Source: Fusarium oxysporum f. sp. lycopersici 4287 | Taxonomy: Eukaryota > Ascomycota > Sordariomycetes > Hypocreales > Nectriaceae | DNA length: 64,000 nt | Direction: 5' to 3' | NCBI RefSeq assembly: GCF_000149955.1 | Contig: NC_030986.1 | Span: forward strand, 367,298 to 431,297 | Shown here: positions 10,430-22,062 of the stretch, piece after piece | Layout: every line of letters starts with the position of its first letter | How positions within the stretch are numbered: position 1 is the stretch's first letter | The notes under the pieces: model-generated | Seen by the model: the letters and a program-made list of their open reading frames with translations, nothing else | What the model was told of the DNA's origin: nothing | Database searches by the model: none | Made by a program: the position numbers and the translations under genes

Positions 10430-10996
10430 TTAATCCAGCTTAACAACCGTATACTCTGTCCAGACATTGCCCTTAGTGGCCCTACTATATGGACAAACCT
10501 TCATAGCCTTCTCAACAATAGACTCCAACTGCTCCTGCTCCAGCCCCCTAACCATAATCTTCATATCCACACGAAGCTGCATATCAAGCTCCTTCATGTC
10601 ACCGACAAGATGCACCGTCGACTCAACGATACTGTCCTTGGGCGCAGTGGGCATGGTGATGCCGTCCTTGGCGGCCACGGCGTTCATGGCGGACTGGAAG
10701 CAGGCGCCGTAGCCAGCGGCGAACAGCTCCTCCGGGTTAGTCTTGCCTGCGTCGCCAGGGCCGCCAAGGGCTTTAGACATGGTGAGGTCGACGTTGAGGG
10801 ACTCTGCTTCGATGTGGCCCTTGCGGGCGCCGACGACTTTGGCGTGGGCGGAGTAGAGGATGGGCAGATCTTTGTTCTGCTGAGGCGTTGATGAGGTGCT
10901 TTCGAAGCGGCGGGCTATGATTGGGGATCTGAGGAGGGTTGATGGGTTGGGACGCAGGGCTGCGCGGCGGAGGGATTGGGAGATGCGAAGAGACAT
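10430..10996 (-). CDS. Organic hydroperoxide resistance protein (Ohr/OsmC family), probably mitochondrial
   Basis: An uninterrupted minus-strand gene of 188 residues. Ohr proteins reduce organic and lipid hydroperoxides with a reactive cysteine pair. Both cysteines are visible: Cys99 in GYGACFQSA and Cys168 in KVCPYSRAT. The family block ALGGPGDAGKTNPEELFAAG (residues 76-95) comes just before. Residues 1-32 are rich in Arg, Ser and Leu with no acids (MSLRISQSLRRAALRPN), as in a mitochondrial presequence. Without it the core is about 150 residues, normal for the family. The minus-strand start is the first ATG and the frame is clean. It shares no operon-like logic with its neighbours and is probably a housekeeping stress gene. 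Confidence 0.93.
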   Translation of the reverse strand: MSLRISQSLRRAALRPNPSTLLRSPIIARRFESTSSTPQQNKDLPILYSAHAKVVGARKGHIEAESLNVDLTMSKALGGPGDAGKTNPEELFAAGYGACFQSAMNAVAAKDGITMPTAPKDSIVESTVHLVGDMKELDMQLRVDMKIMVRGLEQEQLESIVEKAMKVCPYSRATKGNVWTEYTVVKLD

Positions 10997-11824
10997 GACG
11001 ATTGATTTGGATGGTTTCAGTAGTTTGTGAGTTGATTGAATTATGAAGAGTTCATTGTGTGGTGATGACTTGGTTTTATGACCTTAAAAGTCATGAGCAT
11101 TTGAGTCCAGTCAACCACGTCACCATGAGCCCTTGAGTCGTGTCTCTGTAGCAACTGGCTACGTCATTGATCTGGGCCCTAGTAATGTAAGTCAATAAGC
11201 CATTATGAATTTATGAAATGAAAACTATATAACTACAATACTATAACGATGCTTGAAAAGATAAAAAGAAGCAAGAATAGAGACAAGATATGCCCCTGTC
11301 AGACGAGGTCAGCGCATGTGAAAAGGCTGCTACGGTATCCGTACATCTTAACACGATTGGCAGCCAGATCTACTCGCATTTGATTGGTCATCGAACTCAG
11401 AATTGTGGACCACGTATACAAACGCGCCTCCACCAAGGAAAGGCTCGCGACAAAAAATGGTACGCTATCTTGATCAAGTCCGAAAGCCGAGTTGTTGACT
11501 AAATCGGTTCTACCCAGTTACAGAGTCGGAATCACAAGACAATCGCCTTTTCTTCTAGAACAATCAGATAATTATTAGATTTAATGCGCCTGTTGGTGAT
11601 CGTCGCGTTGCCGAGGCGTCGATTGCAAACTCAGCCACAAAAAAGAACAATGTCTAGTGCCGTGACCTCAAGAGGAACAATATCTAGCGTCGCGACGTGA
11701 AGCAAACAAATGCTGACTTCACATGAAAATTAAAGAATTAATTGGCATATAACAGACCTGTAACCCAGTACCGTAGTGGCCTGCGTAAAGTTCACTGAGT
11801 TATTCAGTTCAATAATTCTATGCG
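10997..11824. other. Intergenic region between the Ohr and P450 genes
   Basis: Divergent promoters are expected here. No gene is supported. It contains the 30-bp imperfect tandem repeat listed separately. Confidence 0.5.
11645..11704. repeat. Imperfect tandem duplication, 30-bp unit
   Basis: Two copies starting GAACAAT at 11645 and 11675 match at 22 of 30 positions. They lie 120-180 bases before the P450 start, so they could be duplicated upstream elements. Confidence 0.6.
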
Positions 11825-13735
11825 ATGGCAAGCAATTTCAATATGAGTGCCAAACTGCCTTTTCAGCTTTCAACAGGCGCGATGTACAAGCACCCTCAAT
11901 TCCCGAGTCTTATTGCTGCTGGAGTCATGACCTTCACCTCCATCCTCCTGGTCGCTCTGAAATTCTGGAGCTCGAGCGCAACACCCAAGGTCAAGATTCT
12001 GCTTCAAGATGAGATCAAGAGTGCGAGACACCGCGCATTGGAGTATTGTTTCAATCCTCGGGCGGTCATGGCAAAAGGATACGCAAAGGTACGAGAACAA
12101 CTGTCGCAGATAAGGCCAAATACTAACAACTTAGTTTAAAAATGAGGTCTTTGGTCTTGATACCCAGGATGGTAAGACGCGCGACTGATACCTACCAACT
12201 TAGTTGACATGAGAAATGAAAAGGAGTAAAGCTCGTCATTCCGCCAAACTTCCTCGATGAACTAAAAAGTCATCCCGCCCTCAGTTTCAAAGTCTCAATT
12301 GACAATGTCCGCCTCCACCTTGCCCAGCACTCTTCCGTTATTGACTGACTCTTCCAGGACATGCAAATCGAGTATACGCATTTCGGCGGTCCAGCGGAAT
12401 ATGTAATTCACGCTATCAAGGCTAATTTGACCGGGTCGCTTTGTGAGTATCGTCCCTGCTCGCAGCTTCGTATCCAGGCTTGGGCTAATGACGCCAGCCG
12501 CCTTCACACCACTGCTGCATCGAATGGTCCAAAAGAATATGCCAGATATTCTGGGAAGATACAAAGGTCGGTCTCCATCATAAAATCACATTGAATCTTA
12601 CTGACTAGCGCCAAGACTGGACTCCAGTCAAAGTACACGACAGAGTCCTCCGCCTCATCGCCACCAACAACGCCCGCGTCTTTCAAGGCACAGCCGCCAG
12701 CCTCGACGAAGAATGGCTCGAAGCGTCCACCGGCTACGTCCTAGCCTGCTTCGACTGCATCCGCGCTCTTAAACAATGGCACCCATGGCTCCGGCCCCTC
12801 GTCTACATATTGATCCCCGAACGCGCAGCCATCAAAGACCAATGGACCAAGGGCCGCAAACGAGTCATGGCTTCTATGCGTGAGAGGCAAGAGAAGGGGG
12901 GTAACCTAGAGGACCCACCTACTATGCTGGATCATTTGAGTAATGGGAGGAATGAACATATTGCCGATGACGTTGAGCTGCAGTTGCTGCATCAGATGAC
13001 CTTGATTGCTGTTGGGACTGTTACGACATTTTCGTCGACGACGCAGGCTATTTATGATCTTGTGGCGCATCCGGAGTATATACCTATTCTTCGGGAGGAG
13101 GTTGAGTCTGTGCCTAGGGATCCGAATGGTAACTTCACCAAAGACTCAACGGTGGCTATGAATAAGCTTGACAGCTTTCTCAAAGAGAGTCAACGCTTCA
13201 ACTCACCTGATCTCAGTATGTCCAATCTCAAGAACTACAAGCTTCGCGAGTCGCTAACAGGCCATAGCAACATTCCAACGCGCAGCTATCGCAGACATGA
13301 AACTCCCAGACGGCACATTCGTCCCCAAAGGCACCAAACTAGAAATCAACACTTGCTCAATTCACAAGGACCACGAGCTGTACGGGAATCCTGAGCTGTT
13401 CGATGGTCTTCGCTTTCATAAATGGCGAAAAGCCCCTGGTAAGGGAAAAAAGTACATGTACTCTAGCAGTGGAACAGATGATCTGTCTTGGGGCTTTGGA
13501 CGACATGCGTGCCCGGGGAGATATCTGAGTGCTATCAATATCAAGCTCATCATGGCGGAGCTGTTGATGAATTATGATATCAAGCTGCCCGATGGAGTCA
13601 GTCGACCTAAGAATATTGAGTTTGAAGTGCTGGCAAGTCTGAACGCTTGTGCTAATGCCTAGAGCTTATGCTGACTTGTGATAGTGCTCCCCGGAACCGG
13701 ACTTTGAGATCCTTCTTAAGGACAGGGATCATTAG
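11825..13735 (+). CDS. Cytochrome P450 monooxygenase, eight exons, intact
   Basis: Eight exons (11825-12088, 12135-12171, 12224-12306, 12358-12442, 12498-12566, 12616-13215, 13268-13632, 13685-13735) give 517 residues, normal for a microsomal P450. Apparent stops at 12348, 12594 and 13660 all fall inside or beside introns. P450s insert one oxygen atom into a substrate using haem and a reductase. The N-terminus has a membrane anchor (about residues 34-50). The I-helix region reads LIAVGTVTTFSSTT. The K-helix ExxR is KESQR (about 369-372), and the haem loop WGFGRHACPGRY places the ligand at Cys461. The last intron has a GC donor (GCAAGT). Intron 3 has a weak donor (GTCCGC) and intron 5 GTCGGT. 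The sequence recalls fungal ent-kaurene-oxidase-like P450s of secondary metabolism, but the substrate is unknown and no core synthase is nearby. Confidence 0.9.
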
Positions 13736-14175
13736 ATGACACGGAGTATGTCTAGTCTGTATTGTGGAAACAAACGAGAGCCAGAGGAATTCGATAGATT
13801 AGCTCCGTAATGGCCTCAGCAAGTACATTGATTGTTCAAATTATGGTGGCTCAGATAACAATGCCAAGTTCAGGCACTAGGGTCGTTAGACGTTGAGCCG
13901 TACTGATGCCTGATGACAATGCCAAGCCGTGACAAACAGCGTCGTGCGGGTGATCGCCCAGCAGCTCGGAAAATTCCACTTCTTTGATACGGAGTCAGCC
14001 TTCGCATCTTCCATGCATGGGTTTGGTCAAACACCCAAAACTCTTAGGAAAAGGCAGCTTGGGCATAATTAAGCGGTATAAAATTTGTTTATACAGCAAT
14101 TATTTTTATAGGCACTATCAGAAGCCGTAATCAATATCGTCCAGTAATATTGGCATTTTTATCTATCTCTGTCGG
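13736..14175. other. Convergent intergenic region
   Basis: 3' flanks of the P450 and the transporter. The word ACAATGCCAAG occurs twice (about 13860 and 13917). No gene seen. Confidence 0.5.
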
Positions 14176-15502
14176 CTAATCTCTTTGCTTCTCAGCCTTT
14201 CTATCATGTTGTTTGTTCACATGCTCAACATCCAGATCCTTTCCAACAGCAAGTAAGTCCCTTCTGATGATGGCGCGAATATGGAAAGCCGCGCAGATAA
14301 ACCATACGATAACCAGTACAACCGTCAAAGCAGATCCAAAAATCTTGATTCCCCTCGATGAAAGAGTGTTTCCAACATTGATAGTCGCAAGAGCGAGGCC
14401 AACGTTGGGGAAGACGAGTGCCCACCAGGACAGACTAAACTCCATTCTTCGAACGGCTCGGAGGACTGATATCGCGGACAGGGCGGAAAACCAGATCGCC
14501 ATGAGCCAGATGAATAGTCCTGCTGCAACTGACATTCCGGACCAGAGTTCACCGGCGGGGACGCTAGGGGTGCCGAGGAAGTCGTCTGGAAGAGCGGACT
14601 TGGCTTGTGTACCAAGCGCAATCAAACCACCGCACGTAAAGGCTACAACAGTTAGAACAAATAACAGAATAAGGAATGGTGGTGACGTTACCTGTTGGTC
14701 CAACAGCGATAAACATGCCAGGCCTCTTGGAAGCATCCGGCAACTTATGCTGAATCAGCCTCGACAGATAAACAGCATAGATGAACAGCGCAAGCATCCA
14801 GCCAAGTCCCTGGCCCATCAAACCCGCAACAATAATCTGCACAGCACTCCACTGCGGTTGACTCCCCGCCACCTTCGCCGCCAACATCCCCGTCACCAAA
14901 AACGGATACGCAGGCAATATCCACCCAGGCAACGCCTCCGAAATATCAAGCCTCTCCGTCTCAAAGATAATATGATACTGCGTCACCGCCACAACCATCT
15001 CACAAGCATAATAAATCCAGAAAACCACCCGCATAGCCGTAGTGAGCCACGGTCCCGTCTCTGGACCACCGTACGATTGTGCGCCCGTGAGTATTAGGGC
15101 GATAGATACCCAGAAAGCGCCGAAGAAGAATGATTCAGAAGGATGGTGCAGACTCGTTGAGAAGGCACGAGGTTTCATGGTGAAGCGTGCAATGATGAGG
15201 GCTGTGAAGGTTAGGAAGAGGATGATGTTGAGGATGAAGAAGATTTTGCCGATGGTTTTTAAGCCGGTGAATGTGTAGGGCTGTTCGTTGAGGAGATTGG
15301 CGAGGCCGCCTGTTGACATTGTGCAGGGGAACCAGCTCCATGTTATTCTAACCACGCGGTCTTTTAGTCGTAGAGGTCGAGGTGCGTTCTTGGGAAAGGC
15401 TTTATCGCGTGCTGAAGACCCAGATTCGAGGTCGACAGGGCGGCCATTCAGGGTTCGTGTAAAATCACCTGCATGATAGTCGGGGCTGGTTGGCTGCGAC
15501 AT
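14176..15502 (-). CDS. TDT-family anion transporter (Ssu1/Mae1-like)
   Basis: Two exons on the minus strand, 15502-14692 and 14642-14176, with a 49-nt intron (donor GTAACG, branch CTAAC, acceptor TAG), give 425 residues. The family (tellurite-resistance/dicarboxylate transporter, SLAC1 fold) includes sulfite exporter Ssu1 and malate permease Mae1. About ten hydrophobic helices can be seen. The first block carries RITWSWFPCTMSTGGLANLL, the typical start of the family. Residues such as PESFFFGAFW-like SESFFFGAFW and AVGPTAFTCGG follow. The C-terminal tail is short, basic and cytosolic. Sulfite or a dicarboxylate is the likely substrate; the sequence alone does not choose. It lies tail to tail with the P450. 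Confidence 0.88.
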
Positions 15503-15977
15503 ATTGATCGCTATAATTTTCGTATAGTGAATATGCTCGCGCGATCAGATCTAGAATGATTTGACATCTTTTCTTTATGTATATTAATCCAAGACAATGT
15601 CTGCCTTGATTTTTCAATTCTTGGCTTCGTGACGAAAGCCAAGATGTCGTCACTTGGACGGTTGGACCCAATCTCATCGATCAGAGTTTTGAGCTAAAAC
15701 TCCACTAGAACTCCACTAAAGATTAAGTTGTATGGCGGGCCAAGGCTAAGAACCGGCAATCGGCACGATGCGTTACAGATACTAACGAGTCATGGATCTG
15801 CTGTTCTGACTCCTATGCATTTGTATTTCTAATTAATTACTTAGCCTGATGTTACTGCGTTGATAAAGTTAGAACCTTTCCAAGTCGACGCTCTTTAGTG
15901 TATTGGTAGCATATATTCCAAGTACACATTCTATTAGCGATAATAAAATACGCATAAGTCACTTTCTAATCTTATAT
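15503..15977. other. Intergenic region
   Basis: Promoter side of the transporter and 3' flank of the next minus-strand gene. AT-rich from 15820; no gene seen. Confidence 0.5.
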
Positions 15978-17977
15978 CTAAAGAAACACAATTGCCTTTT
16001 CCACAAGAACAAGAGACTCGAGATCCTCGTCTGTTACTTCTGCCAAAGCCTTACTGTAGTTTGCCTTGAAACTTGACTCCTCCTCAACTCCAGTCTCATT
16101 GCCTGCCTCAGGAATAGTAAAAAGAGCGGGTAATAGGCAGATCTTAACCTCCTGACCCAAAAGTGCAGCGTCTCCAGCTTGGGATTTAACGACCTCCATT
16201 TTCCTTGCGTCGAATAGTGTACCCGGCCTGAAGAAGAGATATTTAAGCCGTTTCACAGACAGCATAAGCTCAATCTTGACTTTCAACGCATGATGCAAAG
16301 TACTTCTCATGTCACTAATAGTCTCCGTCTCTAGTTCGTTATGAGGTGAACGTTGGGTTATGTCCCGACTTTCCAGGGGCAAAAAGCAGCTTAAATTTTG
16401 CAGCATCAAGCTGGAAAGCCTGTTGGACCTTTCTGAAATAATCCCCTTTTTAACATCCTTGTCTGATACGAGGGACTTTATAGAAATAACATCGAGCCGT
16501 TGGAGTGCGTTCCGTCCACCTGGCCTTGTTAGCTGGGTCTCTAGGCAACAAGCAAGGTTAAGTGTGAAGAGAACGGTATGCTTACTTTGAGTTTCGATAT
16601 GTTTTCTGTACTGGTCTAGGAGTGGCGAGTCAGCAGCCAGGAAGGCTGGAAATACCTCTTCGAGAACGAGTTCGAAGATGCCTGCCGCCAGCAGAGAGGC
16701 CAAAATGAATCTCTTCGGGATCTGTTCTGACTCACAGTGGCCGAGAAGAGAGCCTAGGTCGTGTCCGCCTATGCGTCTAGCCCAATTGTTTGCCAGGTGA
16801 GCAAAGCCCGTTCGCTGTTCAGGGAGGGTGTCGTCCAAACTCAGATGACAAATCATTGAAGACGTGTCCCGGATGTTTGAGTGCATATTTCCATACTCTG
16901 CCCGGAGAGAGGTATTGAGAAATCCAAGCCTGTCTGCTTCCAGTTCCCTGTAGTTCTTCGTAAGAAGTTGCTCTCGGTCAAGCTTATTTTTTAAACTAGA
17001 TATAACCTCTCGAAGCCGAGTTTCCTCCCCATGATTACCATGGGCTGAGCTAGCAAGGCTAATGCAATGTTCTAAGTCGTCGTTTCTTCTTTTGAGCTCA
17101 GATATTCGGTTTTCCAGAGTGACAGAATAGCTCTTTTGTTTGAGGAGATCTACCTCTGACTGGCTTAACCTTACATCCATGGAGGAGTTCGACCGTGCGT
17201 GCGAGATAACAGTCATAGTATCTTCCTGGGAGTCGGGGATAGCAGGGGCGAGCTGAAGTTCAATATCTAAGAGTTCTGGCGAGGCAATTGTGCTTAGTTC
17301 AGATTCGTCCTCGCTTTTAACCCTATCTGTGTTATTGTCTCTTATGAGCTCATCTTCACTAAGGTCGTTGTTTGAGGCCATCCTTGTTGGCCCCAAAGAG
17401 GACTTTGCTTTGGTCTATAGATATATTAGTTTAGGTCCACTTTTCCTCAGATCCAGTCTCTAACCTTTTGTTTTGGACGTTCTGGTACCACGTTTGAGTT
17501 GCCAGCCTGTGGAGTAGACACTTGATTGGGTTCTCTGGAGCTGCTGATTGAATAAATTGAACGAGGTGCTGACATAGTACCCGATTGTGCAGCAAGACCC
17601 AAAGATCTGCTTCGTGTGCAACGCGCTTCTTGGGCAGGCTTCATGCTGGTGATTATTTTGTTGAAATTCTCCTGCTCCTCGCCTACAAGAGGCCATAGAC
17701 CTGCTGTACCCAGCTCAAATAGCTCATTGAACTTTTTGCATGTTCCATAAGTTTGCCATTCCTGGTATAACTTTTGTCGGATGCGCTCTTTCGAGAAGTG
17801 CTTTCCCGTCACCTTTTCTAGATAACCGGGAGCCGTGACCTCGAACTTTACACAGTATTGCACGCACCAGTTCAGGTATGCTAGAAGTTGAAGTCGATCG
17901 TTTGTGCTCCAGAAGATACGCTTTGTCGGCTTCGACCTGGCAGACAGCCTGGATTTTCGATTATTCTTTCTTGCCAT
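15978..17977 (-). CDS. Predicted nuclear or scaffold protein with N-terminal Myb-like helix region and coiled coil
   Basis: Two minus-strand exons, 17977-17465 and 17414-15978, joined by a 50-nt intron (donor GTTAGA, branch ACTAAT, acceptor ATAG), give 649 residues. The two exons would otherwise look like separate genes, but the junction is in phase 0 and removes a TGA. Residues 1-60 are basic, then carry a tryptophan-rich helical block (FWSTNDRLQLLAYLNW, LYQEWQTYG) that resembles Myb/SANT or homeodomain-like DNA binding. A disordered Ser/Pro/acid stretch follows. A coiled coil spans about 258-337, and a globular helical C-terminal half ends the protein. I recognise the layout from fungal proteins of unknown function. 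The gene is divergent from the Hsp70-like gene at 18348, with 370 bases between starts. Confidence 0.75.
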
Positions 17978-18347
17978 GATGCAGTTGCTTGGGGAGAAGC
18001 TGGGGGCTTTCGGAGCCGCTCGAGCGAAGAATAAATTCCTAGGCAGAACTCTGATCTTGGTTCGACCCCTGTCGCCTCCTATGCAGGCTGCGCACAGGTG
18101 AAACTTTCATTGTTCAAATGTATTGGCTCGACTGTGCCATACTGCATATTCATCGAACCAACAACGCGTTACTATTGGCCAACACGAGATCTACGCGCTC
18201 CCATAACAGCTACGTTTCTGCCTTGCTGCCTAGAGAGATGGTTCGCTATCGAATCGTGGGGCTCAGCTGCAGCAATAAGGAGATTAAATACGTGGCTTCC
18301 TGGCCTACTATGCGCGAATTGTTCACTTGGCTATCCACGCTTATATC
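17978..18347. promoter_or_regulatory. Shared divergent promoter region
   Basis: The 370 bases between the start codons of the coiled-coil gene (minus) and the Hsp70-like gene (plus). No clear TATA box. The short spacing suggests shared control. Confidence 0.45.
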
Positions 18348-20980
18348 ATGTCGTTCTCCAGGTCATCGACTGTGACTCTAGGTCGAGAAAATGCACCCAA
18401 TCACCAACATCAACTTGAGGAGGACCATGTTAGACTGGAACCAATCAACCTTGACCTGCTAGATGAGGACCGTGGAGATCCCTTCCCAAAACACCTCATC
18501 ATTGCGGTAGACTTTGGTACCACTTACTCAGCAGTTTCCTACGTCGACGTACCCCAAGGATGTCCATCAGATTCTGTCGACTCGAGGTCCATTCGTTCGA
18601 TTGGAAACTACCCCGAGAACTACAACTACCACTATAATGATCCAATGGGTATGGAGGTTCCCACCGAGGTGATATATCCCTTGGACCGACACTTTCGCGA
18701 CCACTTTAATCTTGATAATCCCGAGGAAGATTTGGAAAACGGTGATAGCGTTGAGGTACCTGTACCTGATGAAGACGGCGATATCTCCATGCTCTCAGAC
18801 ACGCCAGAGGAATTTCGATGGGGTTACCGAGTACATGAAGTCTGGAATCGTCCATCTACACACTCTAACACCACCAACCAGCCTTTGTCACGATTTAAGC
18901 TCTTACTTGATAACAGTGAGATGACCGAGTCGGTAAGGCGAGATGTAAGACAGACTATCAATACACTCAAAAGAAAAAATGTAATCCAAGGGCCTCTTCA
19001 CGTCATCGCTGATTTTCTTACCTACCTTTTGGAGCATACTCGGTCCCAGTTGCGTCGTCAGGGCTTCGATGACAGTTACGAGAAAGAAATGATACTTTGT
19101 GTTCCTGCTATCTGGACGCAGAAAGCATGCCGAGATATGCAGGCATGCCTAGCAGTTGCTATGAAACGAGCCAACTTTACAAGGGCCGATTTGCAGAACA
19201 AGAGCATTGACAACCTCTTCATCGTGTCGGAGCCGGAGGCAGCTGCTGCACACATGCTTTCCACTTCGGCTGAAATAAAAGTACAAACTTCTCCCTTGAC
19301 ACTTATCACGATACGCTTCTAATATCATTCACTAGGCTGGCGATTGCTTTGTTCTGCTGGATGCAGGTACGACTTGACCCCAATTGCTCCTCTCCATCTA
19401 ACAACATGACTAAGGTGGCGGAACTGTCGATGCGAACACATATCGAGTCAGCAGGGAGGAGCCATTGAGGCTAGAGACCGAGATAGTGGCTCCTGGAGGT
19501 ATGTTGTACGATAGCAATGGGCGGCATCTATAGCTAATTGTTGCTTGAAAAGGTGGCCTGCATGGATCTAGTTATCTGAATGAAGGTTTTCGGGACTATC
19601 TCAAAGATCTCCTAGCTGAGGAAACGTACCTCAACGATGGCATCGAGACCATTCATGGAATCATTGAGAGAATAACATTCGAAGAATTCGAAAAGAGGAT
19701 CAAGCGGGGCTTTGACTATAACCAGCAAACGTCGAGGAAGGAGATTTATATAAGAGGACTTCGTGATAACCCTGCCAAGGGTTTCAGAAATGAATGCATT
19801 TACATTCCGAGGTAAGTTCAGTTCAAAAACCCAACGAAGAACTAATTTCTTAACCTGATGGCGATAGACTCAAGATTCGAGACATCTTTTTCAAACATCT
19901 ACATCCTATAGTTGAGATTGTGAAGAGCCAACTCGACGAAGCAAGGGGCAAAGGATACACCGTTGGGGTAAGTTACTTCTGGTCAAACAGGCCGTTCACT
20001 CTGACGTAGGATATTGCAGAAAGTTGTTCTCATTGGAGGATTTGGAACCTCAATCTCACTCAGCCAGATGTTACAAGAGTCCTTGGAGGAATACAGTCGG
20101 GAACATAGTTGCCGCGTCACATTGATGGAACCTCAGCAAGGGTTTGTTTTCTAAACGCAAGTTCTTTTACGCCACTTACTAATCTCCGATATACAGAACT
20201 TCAATCATCAATGCGGTAGCATCAGGAGCTGTCCTCAGAGCTCTGAACAAGGCGAACGGGCCGGAGAGAATAGCTCGTTCAAGTTATGGCATATTGCGAA
20301 CTGAGCCTTTCGGACAGTACCCTGAGCACGCAGGTCTGAAGCCGTCCTATGACCGTCATGATGGGATGCCATACATTAAGCAAACGATCGATTGGGTTTT
20401 GAAGCTAGTAAGTCTTTATCTTGAGACTTTTAATGCCTTAGAGAACTAACTTAAACACAGGGAGAAAGAGTTCCATCAGTATGGCAGTGTGAGCCCTTCA
20501 CCTGCAGTCATACATTCGACGTCTGGCCTGTCCGCCCCTTTATCTGCAAAGAGATACTCTACGTGTCAGACCGTGCGACAAGATCGCACTATAGAAGAAC
20601 TCATCCCAATAACCAAGGTCAGCCTGAGAATCTTGATGGAAGACATGTCTAACTGTATCTTGAAAGGTGCGGAGTATGTTGGCGAAATCGAGGTAGACTT
20701 CTCTTCTCTTCGAGATCAGTTAGCCCCAATTGAGCCTGTTGTTAATAGGAATCAACAAAAGGTTGGGAAAAGACATTATAGGATCGACTTTACGATGGCC
20801 ATTAAGGTTGTGGATCGCGACTTGGAATGTAAGTTCTGACAGATGAGAATCTGTTTCCCTGGCATTTTGAGCATATATGTTCTCAGCTGACACGTTGTAG
20901 GTTTTGCGATCCACGACCAGAAGGTAGTTAAAAAATGTCGCATAAATATCGCATCTGGTTTCAGACCTGGAGTTAAATAG
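18348..20980 (+). CDS. Hsp70-like ATPase (actin/Hsp70 superfamily), ten exons
   Basis: Exons 18348-19280, 19336-19366, 19415-19498, 19553-19811, 19868-19967, 20020-20141, 20197-20407, 20461-20617, 20667-20828 and 20901-20980 give 712 residues in frame throughout. ATPase motifs are clear: phosphate-1 IIAVDFGTTYSA (51-62), phosphate-2 DAGGGTVD (320-327) and the adenosine motif VVLIGGFGTS (471-480). The usual Hsp70 substrate-binding domain and EEVD end are absent. Instead there is a beta-rich C-terminal region (GEIEVDFSSL, FTMAIKVV). This is the fungal HSP12A-like class, which is expanded in many genomes and sometimes linked to non-self recognition or stress. ATP binding is well supported, but the client is unknown. 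Start chosen at the first ATG of the frame. Confidence 0.85.
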
Positions 20981-21777
20981 GCATAGGTAGTTAGGAACAT
21001 GTTTCCACGGAGGCTGATGGATTTTAAGGAATGGCGAGTGATCGGCGTCGAGTACCAGTTTATTGTGCGATGACGGATAAGGGAACAAGATCAGGATAAC
21101 AGAATACCTCCGCGCTTAGAGAACCATTTTGTCATAAGCGGGTAAGTCTACAAAGCAACATTAACGTCCGAAATACAATTGCCTTAGTGTATAGTAGATG
21201 GAGTCCTGGAACGAGCCGAGGTTTAGAAGATCAGAGAGAGGACCCCAGGACGTAGCTCAAGGATCTACGTCTTGTCAATGGAGCCTGACCTGCCTGCGGG
21301 CGTGGCAGTTTCAAATTACTACAAAGATGCAGGTAATTAGGTACAGTGGTTATTATTGCGGAGATAACTTTAGCTATAAAGATCTAAGGCTCTGCTTTTG
21401 CTTCGAATGGAGATGCATACAAACAGAAAGTTTTGCCAGAAAATATAATTCAATTATTAACATCGCTTCCCCTACAAACAGTAGTTGACCTAAGCTCCAT
21501 TATTTATAGCCAATGACGGCATATAAATACTCTAAATACGGGGATCTCATTATCATTACCGCAGCGGCGCAGTTCAACTCCGAATCCCAGCTCAAAGAAA
21601 TCTCCGGATTACATAAACGCTTCGCTCGCTGTATATCCATCTCTATCATTGCGTCATCAATCAGATCTTCATTTATTTTCATGATCGTCAGAAAGGTCTC
21701 CAAGTCTGCAAAAATCAGTTATCTGTCTTGCACCATCACTTTCTTACTAAATGGCGTACCTCCGTGGATCCCGAAAA
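20981..21777. other. Intergenic region
   Basis: No gene supported. It contains 3' flanks of two convergent genes and AT-rich sequence at 21330-21540. Confidence 0.45.
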
Positions 21778-22062
21778 TCAGGAATACCCATGAGCACTAT
21801 CCGATCTCAATAACGCTATCCCCGTCGCCATCATGAGCGCAAAAACTACACAAACAGCGACAATGATTATCACCGCATATTTCGTCCAGTCGTCCCCCTC
21901 GAGATGTCGCATGTCTTTGGTCCATTCTGGCATGTCAATCGAACCACCCTGGACCAACCACGCAATGGCGAAAATGGCGATGACGATGACGGTGAAGATG
22001 AGTTGTCTGGCATTACGAACAGCCTCTAAGAACGGTTGAATTCTGGATTTTGTCTTCGCCAT
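21778..22062 (-). CDS. Small two-helix membrane protein, unknown function
   Basis: A single 94-residue frame on the minus strand with a normal fungal leader before the ATG at 22062. Residues 20-38 (LIFTVIVIAIFAIAWLV) and 62-83 (YAVIIIVAVCVVFALMM) are clear membrane helices joined by an acidic loop (MPEWTKDMRHLEGDDW). The N-terminus is basic and would stay in the cytosol. No family recognised. Alternating charge and hydrophobicity make chance unlikely. Confidence 0.6.
   Translation of the reverse strand: MAKTKSRIQPFLEAVRNARQLIFTVIVIAIFAIAWLVQGGSIDMPEWTKDMRHLEGDDWTKYAVIIIVAVCVVFALMMATGIALLRSDSAHGYS

Noticed and set aside
12351..12594. In-frame stops in the P450 as signs of a pseudogene
   Set aside because: All are removed by in-frame introns, and the spliced protein has normal length and motifs.
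14213..15097. A 294-codon plus-strand frame opposite the TDT transporter
   Set aside because: Antisense shadow; rich in Arg/His/Pro, with no motif, and it spans the transporter intron.
17447..17977. A separate 176-residue gene before the coiled-coil gene
   Set aside because: A good intron joins it in frame to the next exon, so it is exon 1 of one gene.
18050..18085. TTGGTTCGACC, a tRNA T-loop-like word
   Set aside because: No matching T stem, anticodon arm or acceptor stem around it.
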